A stretch of 64,000 bases of DNA from Armigeres subalbatus (lineage: Eukaryota; Arthropoda; Insecta; Diptera; Culicidae). The stretch lies in NCBI RefSeq assembly GCF_024139115.2, contig NC_085140.1:424103781-424167780 (forward strand), in the 5' to 3' direction. Each line of letters starts with the position of its first letter. The stretch's first letter is position 1. The notes beneath the pieces are model-generated. The model made no database searches. It saw nothing but the letters and a program-made list of their open reading frames with translations, and was not told the DNA's origin. This document shows positions 20,816 to 33,244 of this stretch, one piece after another. Both the position numbers and the translations under genes were made by a program.

Positions 20816-23800
20816 TTCACGTGGAGTCTCGCATCCTAAATAAGAACAGCATCTACGTTCTAGCAAACAATCATTGAAAAAAAAATGAAAATAGTTCTTA
20901 CAGTACATCGTGAACGGTTAACTACTTGAAAACTGAGCTGAGTAGAATTCTATTCAGAGGATCCCTCTTGGTGCTGATTAAGCCAGAAATGTACTGTTAT
21001 CCGAACTTTTGGTTGCTTGGGAATGCAGGGAATGGGAAAGAAATGGTGGTGCTATCACTCGCCCACTGCAAGCCGAATATACCTTTGCACTTGCCACGAG
21101 TTCAAGCGGAATTTTATTGGAATTTTTGGGTTTTTTTAACGAGTTGTCCAGCTAATGTGATAGGGGATAGCAATTGATGGAATTCTAATTGGATATAGGA
21201 AACGAGCTTTTCCGTTCATTTCCAATTCAAGCAGTTACTACTAGAATAGTCAATTTCAAGGTCACTTAAATAAAGGAGAAAAAAATCAATTTCAAGGTAT
21301 GGGATAGAAACGGAAACTTTTTTGGAACTTAGAGCATTATCCGATTTACTCGCAACAAGTTGTATTCGACGGGGATTGCGGTCCCATTGTTTGCTATTGA
21401 AAGATGACTCGATCGGACAATGGATTTCGGAATTATCGAAAAATCATTGTTTTGGAAAAAAAAAATTAAAAACGTTTTTTTTTTTTCAAAAATGGTGGAA
21501 TCAATGCAAAAACATGCAAAATGATTGAAAAAATGTGATCTATTCCCCTAAAGATTTTTTTTCACCTTCCTAATGTGATTTTTTCAATATACTATATATA
21601 ATAGCCCTGTTTGTCTGACCGGTGACTAGCCAACCAGACGCAGCACGCGGGGAAATTCTTAGAAAAAATAAAATATTTGACGCTTTAATTCTTTTTTTTA
21701 CTATCAGATGCAGAAAATAAAACCAGTGACAACCTTAGACAACCAGACACAGAATTTTATGAAAAAAATCACAGACAACAGACGTTGAACATTTTGATTT
21801 TTTTTAATGCATGGATTAATGAATCGTTTATATTGCAAAAAAACACTTGCCATGGGCGCTACTGCGTCCACAAATAAACTAGTATTTTATAATGCACGAC
21901 AAAGGCATCATCACTGCTAGGTGGATTATTCTGAATTTTTTTCTTCTTTTTCGCATGTTACTTCCCAATACTCATTTCTTACTTAAGGCTCTATAAACCG
22001 TAATCAATCCGGTAATGACGATGATTTCATTCGAATCCGCACTAATACTAATAAAGTTTTGAACTAAATTCAACATTTTGGGGCTTTTTACGGACTTACC
22101 CTCCATCATAATATATTCATGGCATTTCCACATTAATTTTCCACTTACCAAAACTAGCAATTACTGAGGAACTGCTGGAAAAACGCTGAAAACTGCGTTT
22201 TTCCTAAGCCGATATTCTTATGTTCATCGAACGCATACTAATGTTCGATCGTTCGAATCAAACACATACACACTCACTTGTTTTTTCACTTGATGGAAAA
22301 CACATTCTTTCCTTGATTTTATTACTCCTAAAACATATTCACTACCTGAGGTTCACATTTTTCTTCAACCTTGACTACCAATTAATTCACTTCACGCCCA
22401 AAAACTGTCGAAAACTGCTTTCCAAAAATCGAAGTGAGAGACAAATTTGACGATCGTATTGTGAATGCAATAAAATGCGGAAGACTCAAATTCACTAGCG
22501 CAATAAGTGGAATGGTGAGTACAAAATCTACGCGATGCAACTGCATTCATTCCGAACAATACAACGTATACGCCAGCCAACACGCAAACAAAGATGTGCA
22601 TACACAAGAAAATAATCATCTCTTCATCGTTGCCAGATTTATTTATTGGAAAAAAACATTGATGTTTGTCGGATTGAATAATAAAACCACAAATAAATAT
22701 TTAAATATGCTATCCCAACAAACATTCACTAGTTTAACTAACATCAGTGTGATGATTCAGTTCAGCACTGTGTTGAATTATGTCTGTACAATTTCTTATC
22801 GCAACTTCTGTTCAGGCGTTGTTCACACAATTTTGGAGAAGTTATACAGCTACAACATCTCATTTTGAAAAACATCTTTATTATCTTATTCGTTAAACCT
22901 TCAATAAGCATTTTACTTAGCCCTAATTCAGCTACATATCAATTCTTCGAAAATAATAACGCATTGAGAGTTACATGATCAAGATTTCAATTAAACGTAT
23001 TGCAATTGCTATTTTTATATAATCATATTAAAATTTTCCTAAATCGGGTCTCGAACTGCTGACATTTGATCATCCGCCGGTAACGTTGCCATCCACGCCA
23101 TCCTTGATTTGTAAGTTATGGCTTACTCAATGCAAAACATAAATAATCGTATGGCTGAATATGAATCATAATTGGACTCTTAATCAACAAGTCAATCTGT
23201 CAAACTACAGTTTGTTAATAACTGTACAAGATCTTTATATCAACCATTGTTCAGCCAGTCATAACCATTCAACACTGGGAAAAATATAAGAAAATAATGT
23301 CAAAACGATGAAATAAAATTCGTATCCAATGATGGGGTTTATGAAAATTAAATGAATTTATGCGACCTTTCTCAGATACTCTGAATAACCGGTTGCGATA
23401 TTATTCTGCCATCAATACCACACATGCAGCGAGTAAATAACTACACATATCGACATTTATTTACATATAGAAAAACAACTAGTATATAGGAAATCTGTAA
23501 CAGACATGCAATATGGTCGATTTTTTTACAAATTTGTTTGTGTTCGTTTCCTTCTCAACTTTACAACAACTGCCTGAATGTTCTTCATTGCACCAGCAAC
23601 TTTGTTCGTTATACTGTCCAACAGCTTTATCCTAGATCAGGAATTAATTATGTATCACGAAACAATTATGCATTGCCCCACGAATATAAAAAGCCTGAGT
23701 GTGAATGAATCCAGCAATGTCTTGAAAATAAATTATTATTTTCTTATCCAAATATTATCAATTCAAGCCATCACGATTTTCTTTCAAACGGAAAAAGCAT

Positions 23801-24239
23801 AAACTATTATCATGTTTTCTCCCACTGTGCGATAGATCAGGTAAAGGTGAAATCTAATGGTTAAGAAGTACAACGGTTAAGAAGGATGTCTAATGCTCGT
23901 TTATTAATCTACTATTCAAACTCAATTCGACCACCCTTTTAGAGCATCACATCATAGTCGAACAGAGAATTTTGAAAATCATTAGTTCAGCACATTGATG
24001 AATTTCCCCAATGTGCTTAAATGTGATAATACTAAAACGTTAGTTCGACCTCAAATAAATGTGGTAGACAAATAAATAGGCCAAGTCGAATATTAGTTGG
24101 ATCAAATGCTGAGATGAAATCTGTCTAGCGAATTATTCAGCGTCCATTTTATTCAGCTATGAAGATTGCAAATAAACAATAATTTGGCTTAGATGCTTAT
24201 TTGTAGCTTGTCGTTGTTTGTTGGGATGTAAGCTTCTGT
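20816..24239. other. No supported gene, 3.4 kb
   Basis: AT-rich sequence. At ~21888 AATGCACGACAAAGGCATCA and CACTGCTAGGTGG belong to a dispersed repeat also seen at 32865, 45280 and 58340. At 23040-23105 a minus-strand tRNA-like relic (AGTTCGAGACC) is possible. Open frames, for example 22434-22868, have no recognisable domain. Confidence 0.35.
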
Positions 24240-24590
24240 TACATTCCAAGTGGTGAATATTGTGGATTTACTTGACCAATGGATTCGAAGGTCGGTTCAC
24301 TTGCCTATTTCAAACGTTCCCTTTTGCAGCACGGTTTGCCAAACTCAATAAATGTTCGGTAGATTACCTTGTTTTTTGCTCCTTGTCTATCAAAACAGAT
24401 GTCAAAACATCGGAAAAAGAAAGAGAAGTCCGAGGGAAACAGCAAAAAACACGTGGCAGACTTGTCAGTTTTGACAGATTTTACTATGAAAACTGGTGTG
24501 AAGGTGAAAACGGCGATTCCAACGACCGTTCAAGGAGCGACTATTTCGAACGGTCGGGTCCAATAGGGAGATCCACGTACAATAAAAAAA
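24240..24590 (+). repeat. Dispersed repeat, copy A (possible 5' end of a retroelement)
   Basis: Starting at TTGTGGATTTACTTGACCAA, this ~350-bp block recurs at 33760-34080 in the same orientation. Both copies contain ATGTCAAAACATCGG followed by a Lys/Glu/Arg-rich open segment (MSKHRKKKEKS… here). The frame stays open for 65 codons in this copy and is broken in copy B. A retroelement 5' UTR plus the start of ORF1 is one reading. Confidence 0.6.
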
Positions 24591-24842
24591 ATTAAACCGA
24601 TATCTACCCATATATTTGATACACCGTGAACATGTGTTATGATATAAAATAAACATTTCGTCAAGTCTGGCAACATTACGCATCAGCTGGCATATATTTA
24701 CCACCCCATTTCCACCCACTCCAGTTGTAAACAACATTTATTTATCGCTACCGCACTTTTCCGTACCAATTGCATCACTATTACAAACAAGTGATACAGT
24801 CATTGATTTTCAAAACATTGTGATGGAGCCTTGAGCCTTAAG

Positions 24843-25102
24843 ACTCCATTCGATTTTTACAACAATAAGTTTTGGCAACAAAGTCATTCGATTTTGCCCA
24901 AACATTTTTTTTAATTGTTTATAAGCCGCAAAGTCTCATAATCCGCGTAAAAAACTGATATAATCCAAAAAAAAACGCTTAGATTTTAGAATCCGCTTAA
25001 AAGAGTTTCATCATAAATGAAAAAAATGTGAAGTATTATGAAAAAGCATTCGATTTTGGTAACATAAGCGTACCGAACATATTATCAAAATCGAATGAAG
25101 CC
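24843..25102. mobile_element. MITE-like element with CATTCGATTTT inverted ends
   Basis: The left end CTCCATTCGATTTTTACAAC faces the right end ATCAAAATCGAATGAAG. Further internal copies of CATTCGATTTTG sit at 24887 and 25049, giving a nested inverted pattern. No TSD was resolved. Confidence 0.5.
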
Positions 25103-27368
25103 TGTACTCAGTTTTTACTGCTCGTAATCGTGTGTGCTTACTCAAAAAATTACGATGCAGCTATTTAAAACTGAACTATAAGATGCAATTGTGACTTTAA
25201 AGTAGAATGCGGAACGCAATAGAGAGGTGTGCCGGAAATACCTGCCGATTCCCTATTAGAGCAAAATATATAAAACAAATATTCGATCTTTACCACGGTC
25301 CTCTCACAACATTCGTACAACACATTCCAACGTGATCAAAAGTGGTACTGTCTGTGTAGCCATAATTAGTTCCTGCAATACTCTCGTATGTATCGAAAAC
25401 AAAGTACATTTTACCTTACCCCGCTTCTAAACACATGAAGCTTCAACAAACAAGATTTGGCATCACGTTCTATGTCGAATTCGTTAAACACTTGCGCGCG
25501 TGTTGAGTCAAGGACCAACCAGAACTGAAAATATGTACTTTCTCATCAGTGAGGTTTATTTTTCCATATTTATTTTTTCGTTCGATTTGTTCACAAGTAT
25601 TTCTCCTCCAACTATTATGTAGATATCCACATGCAAAAACACCACAATGTTCACACACATTTGATTCCACGGTTTGCTTTAGTTTATTCCACTATCGATC
25701 TACATACAACCATCTACTTTAATGGATATACCATAAAGAACTTGTTCCTCTTATTATTTTCCGCTCCTCCATTGCGATCTACTTGAAAGCATTCGATCGC
25801 CTCTTCCAGCCTTGATGTATAACACACATTGTTTCTGTTTCCACGGTTGTATTTTCACTCAAAGTAGGATAATTACATTATGATCGACCACCATCAACAG
25901 CGGCAACAAGCTGTGACTATCCTACGAATGAGCACTCCCCCATCATCACAATCTCGCTCGTCTTGAAAGGCATCGTGGTGCATTTTCTCCCCTTCATCTA
26001 GATACGATGGCACTATGCACTTTATACATTAACCCACCAGGGCGTGTTACGCCACCATCATCGCTAGACATCTTGCTCACGATGTTCTTCAATTATTCAC
26101 CTTTGGCACAATTACATTTCACATTCAAAGGCACTTTTTGAAATCGTCTTATTCCAACATCGAACGAATCCCGAATGCTCCTTCGAAATATCGACCCGGC
26201 GCCAACGATGACGTCGTCATCGACTGAACTTCTACCGCATTATGCCAATTTCTCGGTACACTCGCTGCTGCAGATCGATTCCAGCCGCATCGCCTGTAAA
26301 AATGTCCGCGTTGGCTGTTTTCGATTTCAAGAGCAAAATTTCAATAATCATATTCGTTGATTCTTCGCATCATTGCACAACATCCAGAACGATCAGCAAA
26401 GTCGCGACGACGGCATTCAGTTGCCCCAAAACAGATGTGCGATGACTGATGGATGATAACACAACACTTCATAGAAGCCGAAACGAACTGCACTCACAAC
26501 ACTGACTGACTACATTCCCGTCGGGTGACTCGACTGAAACTGCCGGTTGCTACCGAGCTGAGCCGCACTCATCCCACTATGGAGTGGCTGTGGGTAGTGA
26601 ACGTATATGGCAAAAGAGCCGTTCCGGAAGCATGGCAGGAGTCTGGAATAAAATGCACAATGTTTGCTAAAGAATATGGTCAAATATTTGCAGATGATTC
26701 CGTTACACTATGTGAATCCGTGATTTTCCTACTTTAGAGTTCATATAAATATTCTTGTTTCCTCTATGCTGTTGGGTGCCTCAATAATGAAATGGAACGA
26801 AATCAAATCGGAAAATTCTTAATAAATGTCTTAATCATTAAAATACCAACAGGAATTACTTTAAATTGTATTACGAAAGTTCCTCTCGGAAATCCTAAGG
26901 ATATTACTCTGAAATTATTTGAGAAGCTCTAATGGGAATTTGTACAAGAATTTCTTCGGTAAATAGAGTGGAAGTTTATTCGAAAATTCATAACGATGCT
27001 CCTCCACAAGTTACTGCGAAAATATACAATGCAGATCAATGTTGGGAAAGACAAGGAATTGAAGATGCATTTGTCCGCGGCCGCTAGCCGTATATACCTC
27101 TGCACTAGTGTGGACTGTAATTTTCTTACGCTGAAAAAATTGTTTTGAAATTTTCTACATGGGGCGGTTCAAAATACAGCTTCCTTTTGTGTATCAGTAG
27201 GCAGTTGCAAAACCGCCTACACAAAATGAAGTTAGAAAATCAAAAACAACTGCGACTGCGAGGAAGGACTAGCCTCCAAGAACGATACGAACTTCTACGA
27301 CACATTACGTCGAACACATTAGAGTTGGAATTCTGCTAGATGGACCCTTTCAGAACGGATAAGTCATA
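25103..27368. other. No supported gene; possible promoter/5' UTR DNA at 25700-26650
   Basis: The block 25700-26650 is less AT-rich and free of obvious repeats. It holds a palindromic CRE-like TGACGTCGTCA (~26208). On the minus strand it has TCAGTCAGTGTTGTGAGTGC (~26500), with arthropod initiator-like TCAGT. This would fit the 5' region of a minus-strand gene, but no coding exon was found. Confidence 0.25.
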
Positions 27369-27794
27369 CACTGCCACGATTCGCATAAGAGTCCCATGAC
27401 GATTTTCGTTGATTTTGATATTTTCTCCCAGAAATAAGCTAAAAATGACCTCATCTTTAAGAAAAACTGATTTAATAATAGGCTTTGTTCTAGAAATTTG
27501 AAAATCAAAACCCACTTGTGTTGTCCCATTTTGCTATTTATTCGCATTACAGTCACATTACAGATTTTGGTACACTTTTTCACAACAAATAAATATAACT
27601 ATGGTCCATTTAATAGTTTCATAGCAAAGTATGCAGATACAAAATATTGTGCAAAATTTTCAGAAAGACTGCAGGTTTAATGAATTTATTAGAATTTTTT
27701 GTATTTTTCCATGTAAAACCAGTTTGGAAAATTCAATGGCGTATTACTCAAGTTGAAGAAAACTGACATGGGACGCTTATGCGAATAGGGGCAG
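27369..27794. mobile_element. TA-flanked TIR element, 426 bp
   Basis: Left CACTGCCACGATTCGCATAA and right, reverse complemented, CTGCCCCTATTCGCATAAGC, continuing GTCCCATG, form ~34-bp inverted termini. TA flanks both sides (27367-27368, 27795-27796), as for Tc1/mariner/pogo elements. No transposase is seen. The right TA is shared with the next element. Confidence 0.7.
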
Positions 27795-28984
27795 TACAGG
27801 GGTTAGACAAAAAGGTTGAGATAGGTAAAATTCTGTCGAAATTCAAATCAGCATAACTTTGCGTAGAATAATCCGATTTTGATAAAAACCAGGATCATCA
27901 GAAGCGGACACTCTTCTAGTATAGTGTCCCTTTGCAAAACCTGAGATTGGTCCTTGGCCACCGGCGATGTTCCGGGTTTTCCGAGGGTATGTTCAAGATG
28001 CATTTTTTCCATTGCTTGTTATGAGACCAGGGTTTGCAGAAATGGCTATCAATAGATAACGAACAACGATAAAAGAGAGGCAAAAACTGTTCCGAATCAT
28101 AACAAGCCATGATAACAAATTTATCAAACTTGTATACAAGTGCGAAAAAACAGAATCGGATAGGCAGTCCCCACAGAAAAATGGCGATTCTCGCTTTGTT
28201 TTCGCTCCTTTCGTGTTGGTTACTGCACAGCTATGTAAAACAAGTTGGAATGCATCATCAGAGCCAGTGCTCCCCCCATTTGGAGCTTTCTAAAAGAAAT
28301 TTATCATGGGGTATAGCCTCCCGAATCAGTTCTCTATCATGACAGTTTGCGAAAAAAATCTCTCGCGGTATGCTACATCTTTCTCTTTAGGATTCAATCC
28401 CTGTATGTGACGTTTACTTTCATCATGTTTTATGCTTTCTCCAAAAACTAGAACTAATGTGCCGACCAATATTGGATGTAGATCAGGAATCCATCAAAAC
28501 TACGCAGAGATATTGCCACTCCCGTAAAAACGGTTGAACATGATGAAATGGTAACAGATCGAAAAAATGCAAATATGAGAATCTAACTTCATACACCCAA
28601 AACAATTCTGTGTGACATTCTTTGTATTAAGCATTTTGTATCAAAAATCGCATTCAAACCGATCAAAGAATGTCATACTTGTTAATACAGCTCATTGCAT
28701 TAAGTCGGTTGTTTATTTGTTTTCGATCAATACATTCAAATGAATCTCGTTGGCTCCTCCTAGAACAAGTATATGAATCGTGTACAGCAATATAACTTTA
28801 ACCCACACAATCTTCCCGATTCAATTTAACTTGATAACGGAAAAGGACACAAATATGCACGGTGCTTATTCCACTCGTATCACTCATTACTATCCCTGTT
28901 ACCCTTTCACTTGTCACATCCGGATAGCATGAAACGTGGATTATGATTGCCTTTGGTCGTGTCGTTCCTCATCTGGTAAATAGT

Positions 28985-29060
28985 CCAGATGGTTAGCGCG
29001 TCAGTCTAGATGTGCTAAGGGTGGAGGGTCCGGGTTCTATTCCCGTCTTCGACTGAATTT
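28985..29060 (+). repeat. tRNA-like sequence with A and B boxes
   Basis: AGATGGTTAGCGCGTCAG (A box) and TCCGGGTTCTATTCCCG (B box, with a CGGG/CCCG stem) have tRNA-like spacing. Acceptor and anticodon stems are poor, so a SINE head or tRNA pseudogene is likelier than a working tRNA. Confidence 0.45.
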
Positions 29061-29203
29061 TTTTGTATGGTTGCTGATGTTGTCGAAGTATACAGCATTA
29101 CACTCCTCGATGGGGGAGTGTAAAATTAGATTCAATGTTAGACACTAACACAAAACCAGTTCTTATTTTCTCGTGACCGGAGACCTAATGCAAGGGCCTA
29201 CCG

Positions 29204-29537
29204 TTTACACGTTTAAAATCAATAACACAGAGATGTGTTTGCATCACACAAAACGGACCTAATGCGGAACATCCCCTAGATGAGCGATAGTTACACAGCC
29301 ACAAAAATAGCTCGTGTGGTTTTATTGAAGCTTGGATTTCAATATTTGCAACAGTATTTGGTTCCTCATGAAACAAGGGATCTGTACAAACGTTTACATG
29401 TTGAAAAGGACCGTTATCACGACCGTACGAGGCATTTTTGTGCCTGTGTAACTGTCGCTCATCTAGGGGATGTTCCGCATTAGGTCCGTTTTGTGTGATG
29501 CAAACACATCTCTGTGTTATTGATTTTAAGCGTGTAC
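29204..29537. mobile_element. Foldback MITE with ~105-bp arms
   Basis: The left arm (29204-29310, with ACACAGAGATGTGTTTGCAT and GGACCTAATGCGGAACATCC) is nearly the exact reverse complement of the right arm (29433-29537). The spacer is about 120 bp. It is nested in the 27797-29991 element. Confidence 0.85.
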
Positions 29538-29993
29538 TTAATACAATCTGTGCATATGTCGCAAATTATGGCAAACTGTACACGAAACTAATGCGAGATT
29601 GCAATAAAATTTTGCAATCTCTGGTTGGGTGTTCCGGTTGTTCTGCGAAAGTGACATTTGTTCAGAGTGTATGGCCGGAGTTGAACCATTTTCATGGAAA
29701 TGACCATACATCTGCTTATACCTAACGGATTTTCGATCTGCAGCCAGCATTGGTCAGCATATTAGTTCTAGTTTCTGAGGAAAGCCTAGAACATAATGGT
29801 AGTAAACGTCACATAAAATGACAAGCAAAAGAAAAATATCATTTTTAACATAACCTCGGAAAACCCGAAACATCTCCGGTGCCCAAGAACCAATCTAAGG
29901 TTTCATCAAAATCGGATCATTCTACGCAAAGTTATGCTGATTTGAACTTCGACAAAACGTTGCATATCTTAAACTTTTTGTCTAACCGCTGTA

Positions 29994-30581
29994 TATGCCC
30001 AGTGTTTCAGATTGGCTTTTACACAGCCAGAAGAAAGCAATGTCCTCACCTGGGAGGGAGCTCTCGATACTACACATCAAATTTATTATATACTGTCGTC
30101 ATGCAACAAGTAAATTTTCAACAAGAAAGAACAATCAACGTAGGCGCCACCTGAAAAAACTTAATTCATTTTTGCGTGTTATTGTTGTTATATTGCCTTC
30201 AAAAATTTGCTTGCCGAGAGTTTCGTTTTCGGCTCACACTGACAGCTAGATTTCAGCTCGGCTTGACACACACATTTTTCGTATCTGTTTCTCCCTCCCA
30301 GGTCCTCACTATCTTCAGCAAAATTGTTCATCAGGATTTTGGCTTCACAGGAAAAATATCGGAGGTCAAGTTTGGCTATCGTTTGAAAACCCTGATATCC
30401 GAAACCTTGGGAAGATTTCGCTTCTGAGAGCATGCATATGAATCTGAAATGTTTGAATTCTATACACATTGTATGATAATTCTGAACACTCAATCACAAG
30501 TTAGTTATCCTGAACGTAGAGTAAATAATCAATTTCCAGGAATACGAGATGTTTAGTTTTCCTAAAGTTCAACCCAAGGTA
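29994..30581. other. No gene; short inverted CCTGGGAGGGAG pair
   Basis: CACCTGGGAGGGAG (~30048) faces CTCCCTCCCAGG (~30291), a possible decayed MITE. Otherwise nothing is recognised. Confidence 0.3.
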
Positions 30582-30589
30582 TCTACTAG

Positions 30590-32027
30590 CAGGCTTGGCA
30601 TTTACTCGCACAATGAGCTCAATGAGCAAAAAAAGTTCATCAAAAATGAGCAACAAAACATCACGGATATGATCAAAACATAAAAAAAAGATGCTCTTCG
30701 TTGTGGGAAAAATGAGGAGCGGCGCTCATTGAGAGAAACCGTTTGTCTCAATGTGCCTCTTTGAGGAGCATCATTTTTGTTGTTCTTTCCAACTGAACGT
30801 ACAGAGAAATGTAAGCACACTTCTGTCATACCATCGCTACCCGCACAACAGCCTCACACATTCGCACCTTTATGAGACCAGCATGAGAATAGGGACCGTG
30901 TATAGCATCCATGAACGGGTAGAAATGAACACCATTCTATCTTTACATTAATTATTTACTGCTTCTAAGCAACAGGCAGCTTGATGTAGGCAATTCTATA
31001 TTTATCTGGTGAGCAATTACAATTTGGATTGCAAAGAGATTATTGACGAAATTATCTTGTACTAGGCGAACCTGACTGATCTCACTCGGGTTTTATTTTT
31101 GATCGGTCAATCATTTAATTGATTGATGCGTCGCACTCTAGATCGATTTCAGTTCGAGCTTGATGACTTTCTTCAGAACTCATGAAACCGTTTCATTTAG
31201 TCAACTTCCTAACTTTCCCTAGCAAATTATTATATTTTTTCATATACATAAACAAACACAGAAGAGCCCAAAACGATTCGATTGGTGAGTAAATCTTGCA
31301 AATCGGCCAACCCGTTCACAAGTTATAATGCTTCAAAAGAAAAACAAACTCATTTTTATATATGGAGATAGATAGATGATGATGATGATTTAAGAAGATG
31401 AAAAGGGAAGGGCCAGGGGCGGCGAGGGAAGGGCGATCCCTTGATCGTAGTGGCATAAAGGCACCAAGACCTACTTCAAAATAATGTGTAAACGCGTTTA
31501 AACGCATGAGATCTAAAATCCGCATACAAATTAAGCTTCATATTAAACCGCATGATAAGCGACTCCAGTGTATAACCATTTTGACCGATTAATACAGGAT
31601 TTTTGCGACTGCTTCAATTTATAATGAAAATTATTAAGCTCATTCAGGAGAATGTCTTCAACGTGTAAAAATTAAATGCAACAGTCCTAAACACGCATTA
31701 TGACAGTGATGGAATTGTTTTCTAAACAAAGCGATAAATACAATAACCTACTGGCTACCGTTAGATTAGCCAACTAAATATCATGTTTTTTCACCACCAC
31801 CAATTCCGTCCTAATAAAAGAGACTCAAAGATACTCAATGAGCAACTTTTTCCTCACCTCATTGAGTCAAACTATTTAGTTATCATTGAGAAATGAATAT
31901 ATTTCGGAGCTACCCGAAAAAGAGTGAAACGCAAAAGTACAAAAGAGAAGAGCAAACATTCGTGTGTCGTGAGCAGTGAGCATTTTTTTTCTTCTCCTGA
32001 TTCGCTCTGAGGAGCATTCCATCCCTG
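30590..32027 (+). mobile_element. hAT-like non-autonomous element, left copy of an inverted pair
   Basis: The ends read CAGGCTTGGCATTTACTCGC and (right end reverse complemented) CAGGGATGGAATGCTCCTCA, short imperfect TIRs of hAT type (CAGGSWTGG). Many internal GAGC/CTCATTGAG motifs (AATGAGCTCAATGAGC) form subterminal repeats. The 1438 bp are nearly identical to 34650-36090 in reverse complement; differences are a few substitutions and 1-3 base indels. The flanks differ: TCTACTAG on the left (30582-30589) and GTCGTGCC on the right (32028-32035). Neither forms a TSD by itself; see the right copy. No intact transposase. Confidence 0.85.
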
Positions 32028-32035
32028 GTCGTGCC

Positions 32036-32620
32036 ACAAACTTCCTCCCCGGCGTCGAGGGTGGTCCACCAGTTCCTGTGAAGGAAACTACCGGCGGCTA
32101 TCGCAGGGGACGCTTTCGCGCATTGCGCCGACTTTGTATTCGGGTTGCAGAGGTGGTCCGACAGTTCCGGTGGTGGATGACGTCCGCACTGGCGGTGCCC
32201 TACATACCCGAAGCACTTCCTTCTTCTTTCTTCAGCAGGTTGGCGGTTCGAGTGCCGAGGTCGGTCCGACGATTCCGGTTGGCAGAAGACTTCCGGTTCG
32301 CTGGCGCCCCGTTGACCCGAGACCAAACACTACTCACTGTGCTGGATTTCCCTCCAAACCGACGCTTATTTGCTGGTCCCTTCTCCATCGAAGCTGCACC
32401 TCTGACAGTACTACTGCTTACCGCATTCCACGTTCCTTCATCGCGACACATACGCTCTGCCTGTTGTCCGCCCGTAGGACAGGCATTCCTCTACGTACTT
32501 CCGCAAACCTTGGCGAATCGAATACCACGTGTTCTGGAGTCTCCTCTATGTTGATACAAGCCGGGCAGAATAGTGGCGGAAACAGCCATGTCCGGACAGG
32601 AACTGTGTGAGGTAAAAGTT
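32036..32620 (-). pseudogene. LINE C-terminal fragment
   Basis: On the minus strand, near 32600-32470, translation gives QFLSGHGCFRHY and ETPEHVVFDSPRFAEV, with frame changes. This resembles the C-terminal zinc-knuckle region of insect non-LTR retrotransposons (L-x-x-G-H-G-C-F, then C-P-x-C…ETPEHV-x-F-x-C-P-R-F). Sequence continuing to 32036 is probably the LINE tail. If the segment 32028-34649 is re-inverted, this tail joins 36091 onward, and the open frame runs across the GGCACGAC duplication (CGTTAERSTQ). Old and non-functional. Confidence 0.6.
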
Positions 32621-32739
32621 CACCTCTCTATGCTCCCTGTACACTTAAGTTATAGCATGTCATAAAATGCCTTGAAGTATCAACCCATGCAAGCTCTTCT
32701 ATTCGATTTTGCACACGACTTTAGTACAACAATTGCAAC

Positions 32740-32905
32740 GCAAGCTTTGATTGCATGCAAGTTACGACGCATAACGCCATAACGTTTCTGCAGCTAACGA
32801 CGCATAACGCCATCACGTTTCCCGATAATGCATTTGATTGTTTGATTGGGTTGTTTAATAATGCACGAGAAAGGCACAATCACTGCTGGCTCAATCTGTT
32901 TTTTT
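32740..32905 (+). repeat. Dispersed repeat, inverted relative to 45270-45675
   Basis: GCATGCAAGTTACGACGCAT, ACGCCATAACGTTTCTGCAG and AATGCACGAGAAAGGCACAA all recur in reverse complement at 45270-45360 and 45620-45675. There the two parts are separated by a Harbinger-type MITE. Confidence 0.65.
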
Positions 32906-32939
32906 GCAGTTTTCGTGCAAAAGCTACACATCTATTTTT

Positions 32940-33180
32940 TTTCGCCGAGATCTGAGCATTTTTTGTTCATTTTCCCGAGATGGCCACCGCCGAGTTTCAG
33001 CAAACATGATTTTTGCCGAGATCTCAGTAAAAGTGACGTTTCGGTTGCTGAGATAATGTAAATATTTTGCCGAGAATCAGTATTTAACGAAATTTTCTGC
33101 CGAAGTTCAGTTCTGAAATTTGCTGAGCTACAGCGGTGCCCGATTTTGCCGAGCTCGAAAAAGAAAAAGTTAGTGTGTAC
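32940..33180 (+). mobile_element. MITE relic with TGCCGAGATCT motifs
   Basis: Several TTTGCCGAGATCTCAG/TGCCGAG motifs and the right end AAAAAGTTAGTGTGTA (ACAC-type terminus) relate it to the MITEs at 47966-48136 and 53179-53437, and to 18175-18265. Confidence 0.5.
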
Positions 33181-33244
33181 CTAACATAGCATAAGACCCT
33201 ACCACCAATCGTCACACTTCATCACAGAATTGCAAATACTATTT

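Larger units (their letters stand above)
27797..29991. mobile_element. TA-flanked TIR element, 2.2 kb, with long arms
   Basis: Left CAGGGGTTAGACAAAAAGG and right, reverse complemented, CAGCGGTTAGACAAAAAGT open inverted arms of about 200 bp. The arms share CAAATCAGCATAACTTTGCG and ATCCGATTTTGAT. TA lies at 27795-27796 and 29992-29993. The interior holds a tRNA-like sequence and a nested foldback MITE, and no intact transposase ORF. It is probably a non-autonomous Tc1/mariner-like element, with its left end abutting the 27369-27794 element. Confidence 0.75.

Noticed and set aside
28985..29060. Functional tRNA gene
   Set aside because: Good A and B boxes but acceptor and anticodon stems do not pair well.
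31976..32610. 192- and 158-codon plus-strand frames
   Set aside because: They are antisense to the LINE C-terminal fragment and partly inside the hAT-like element.
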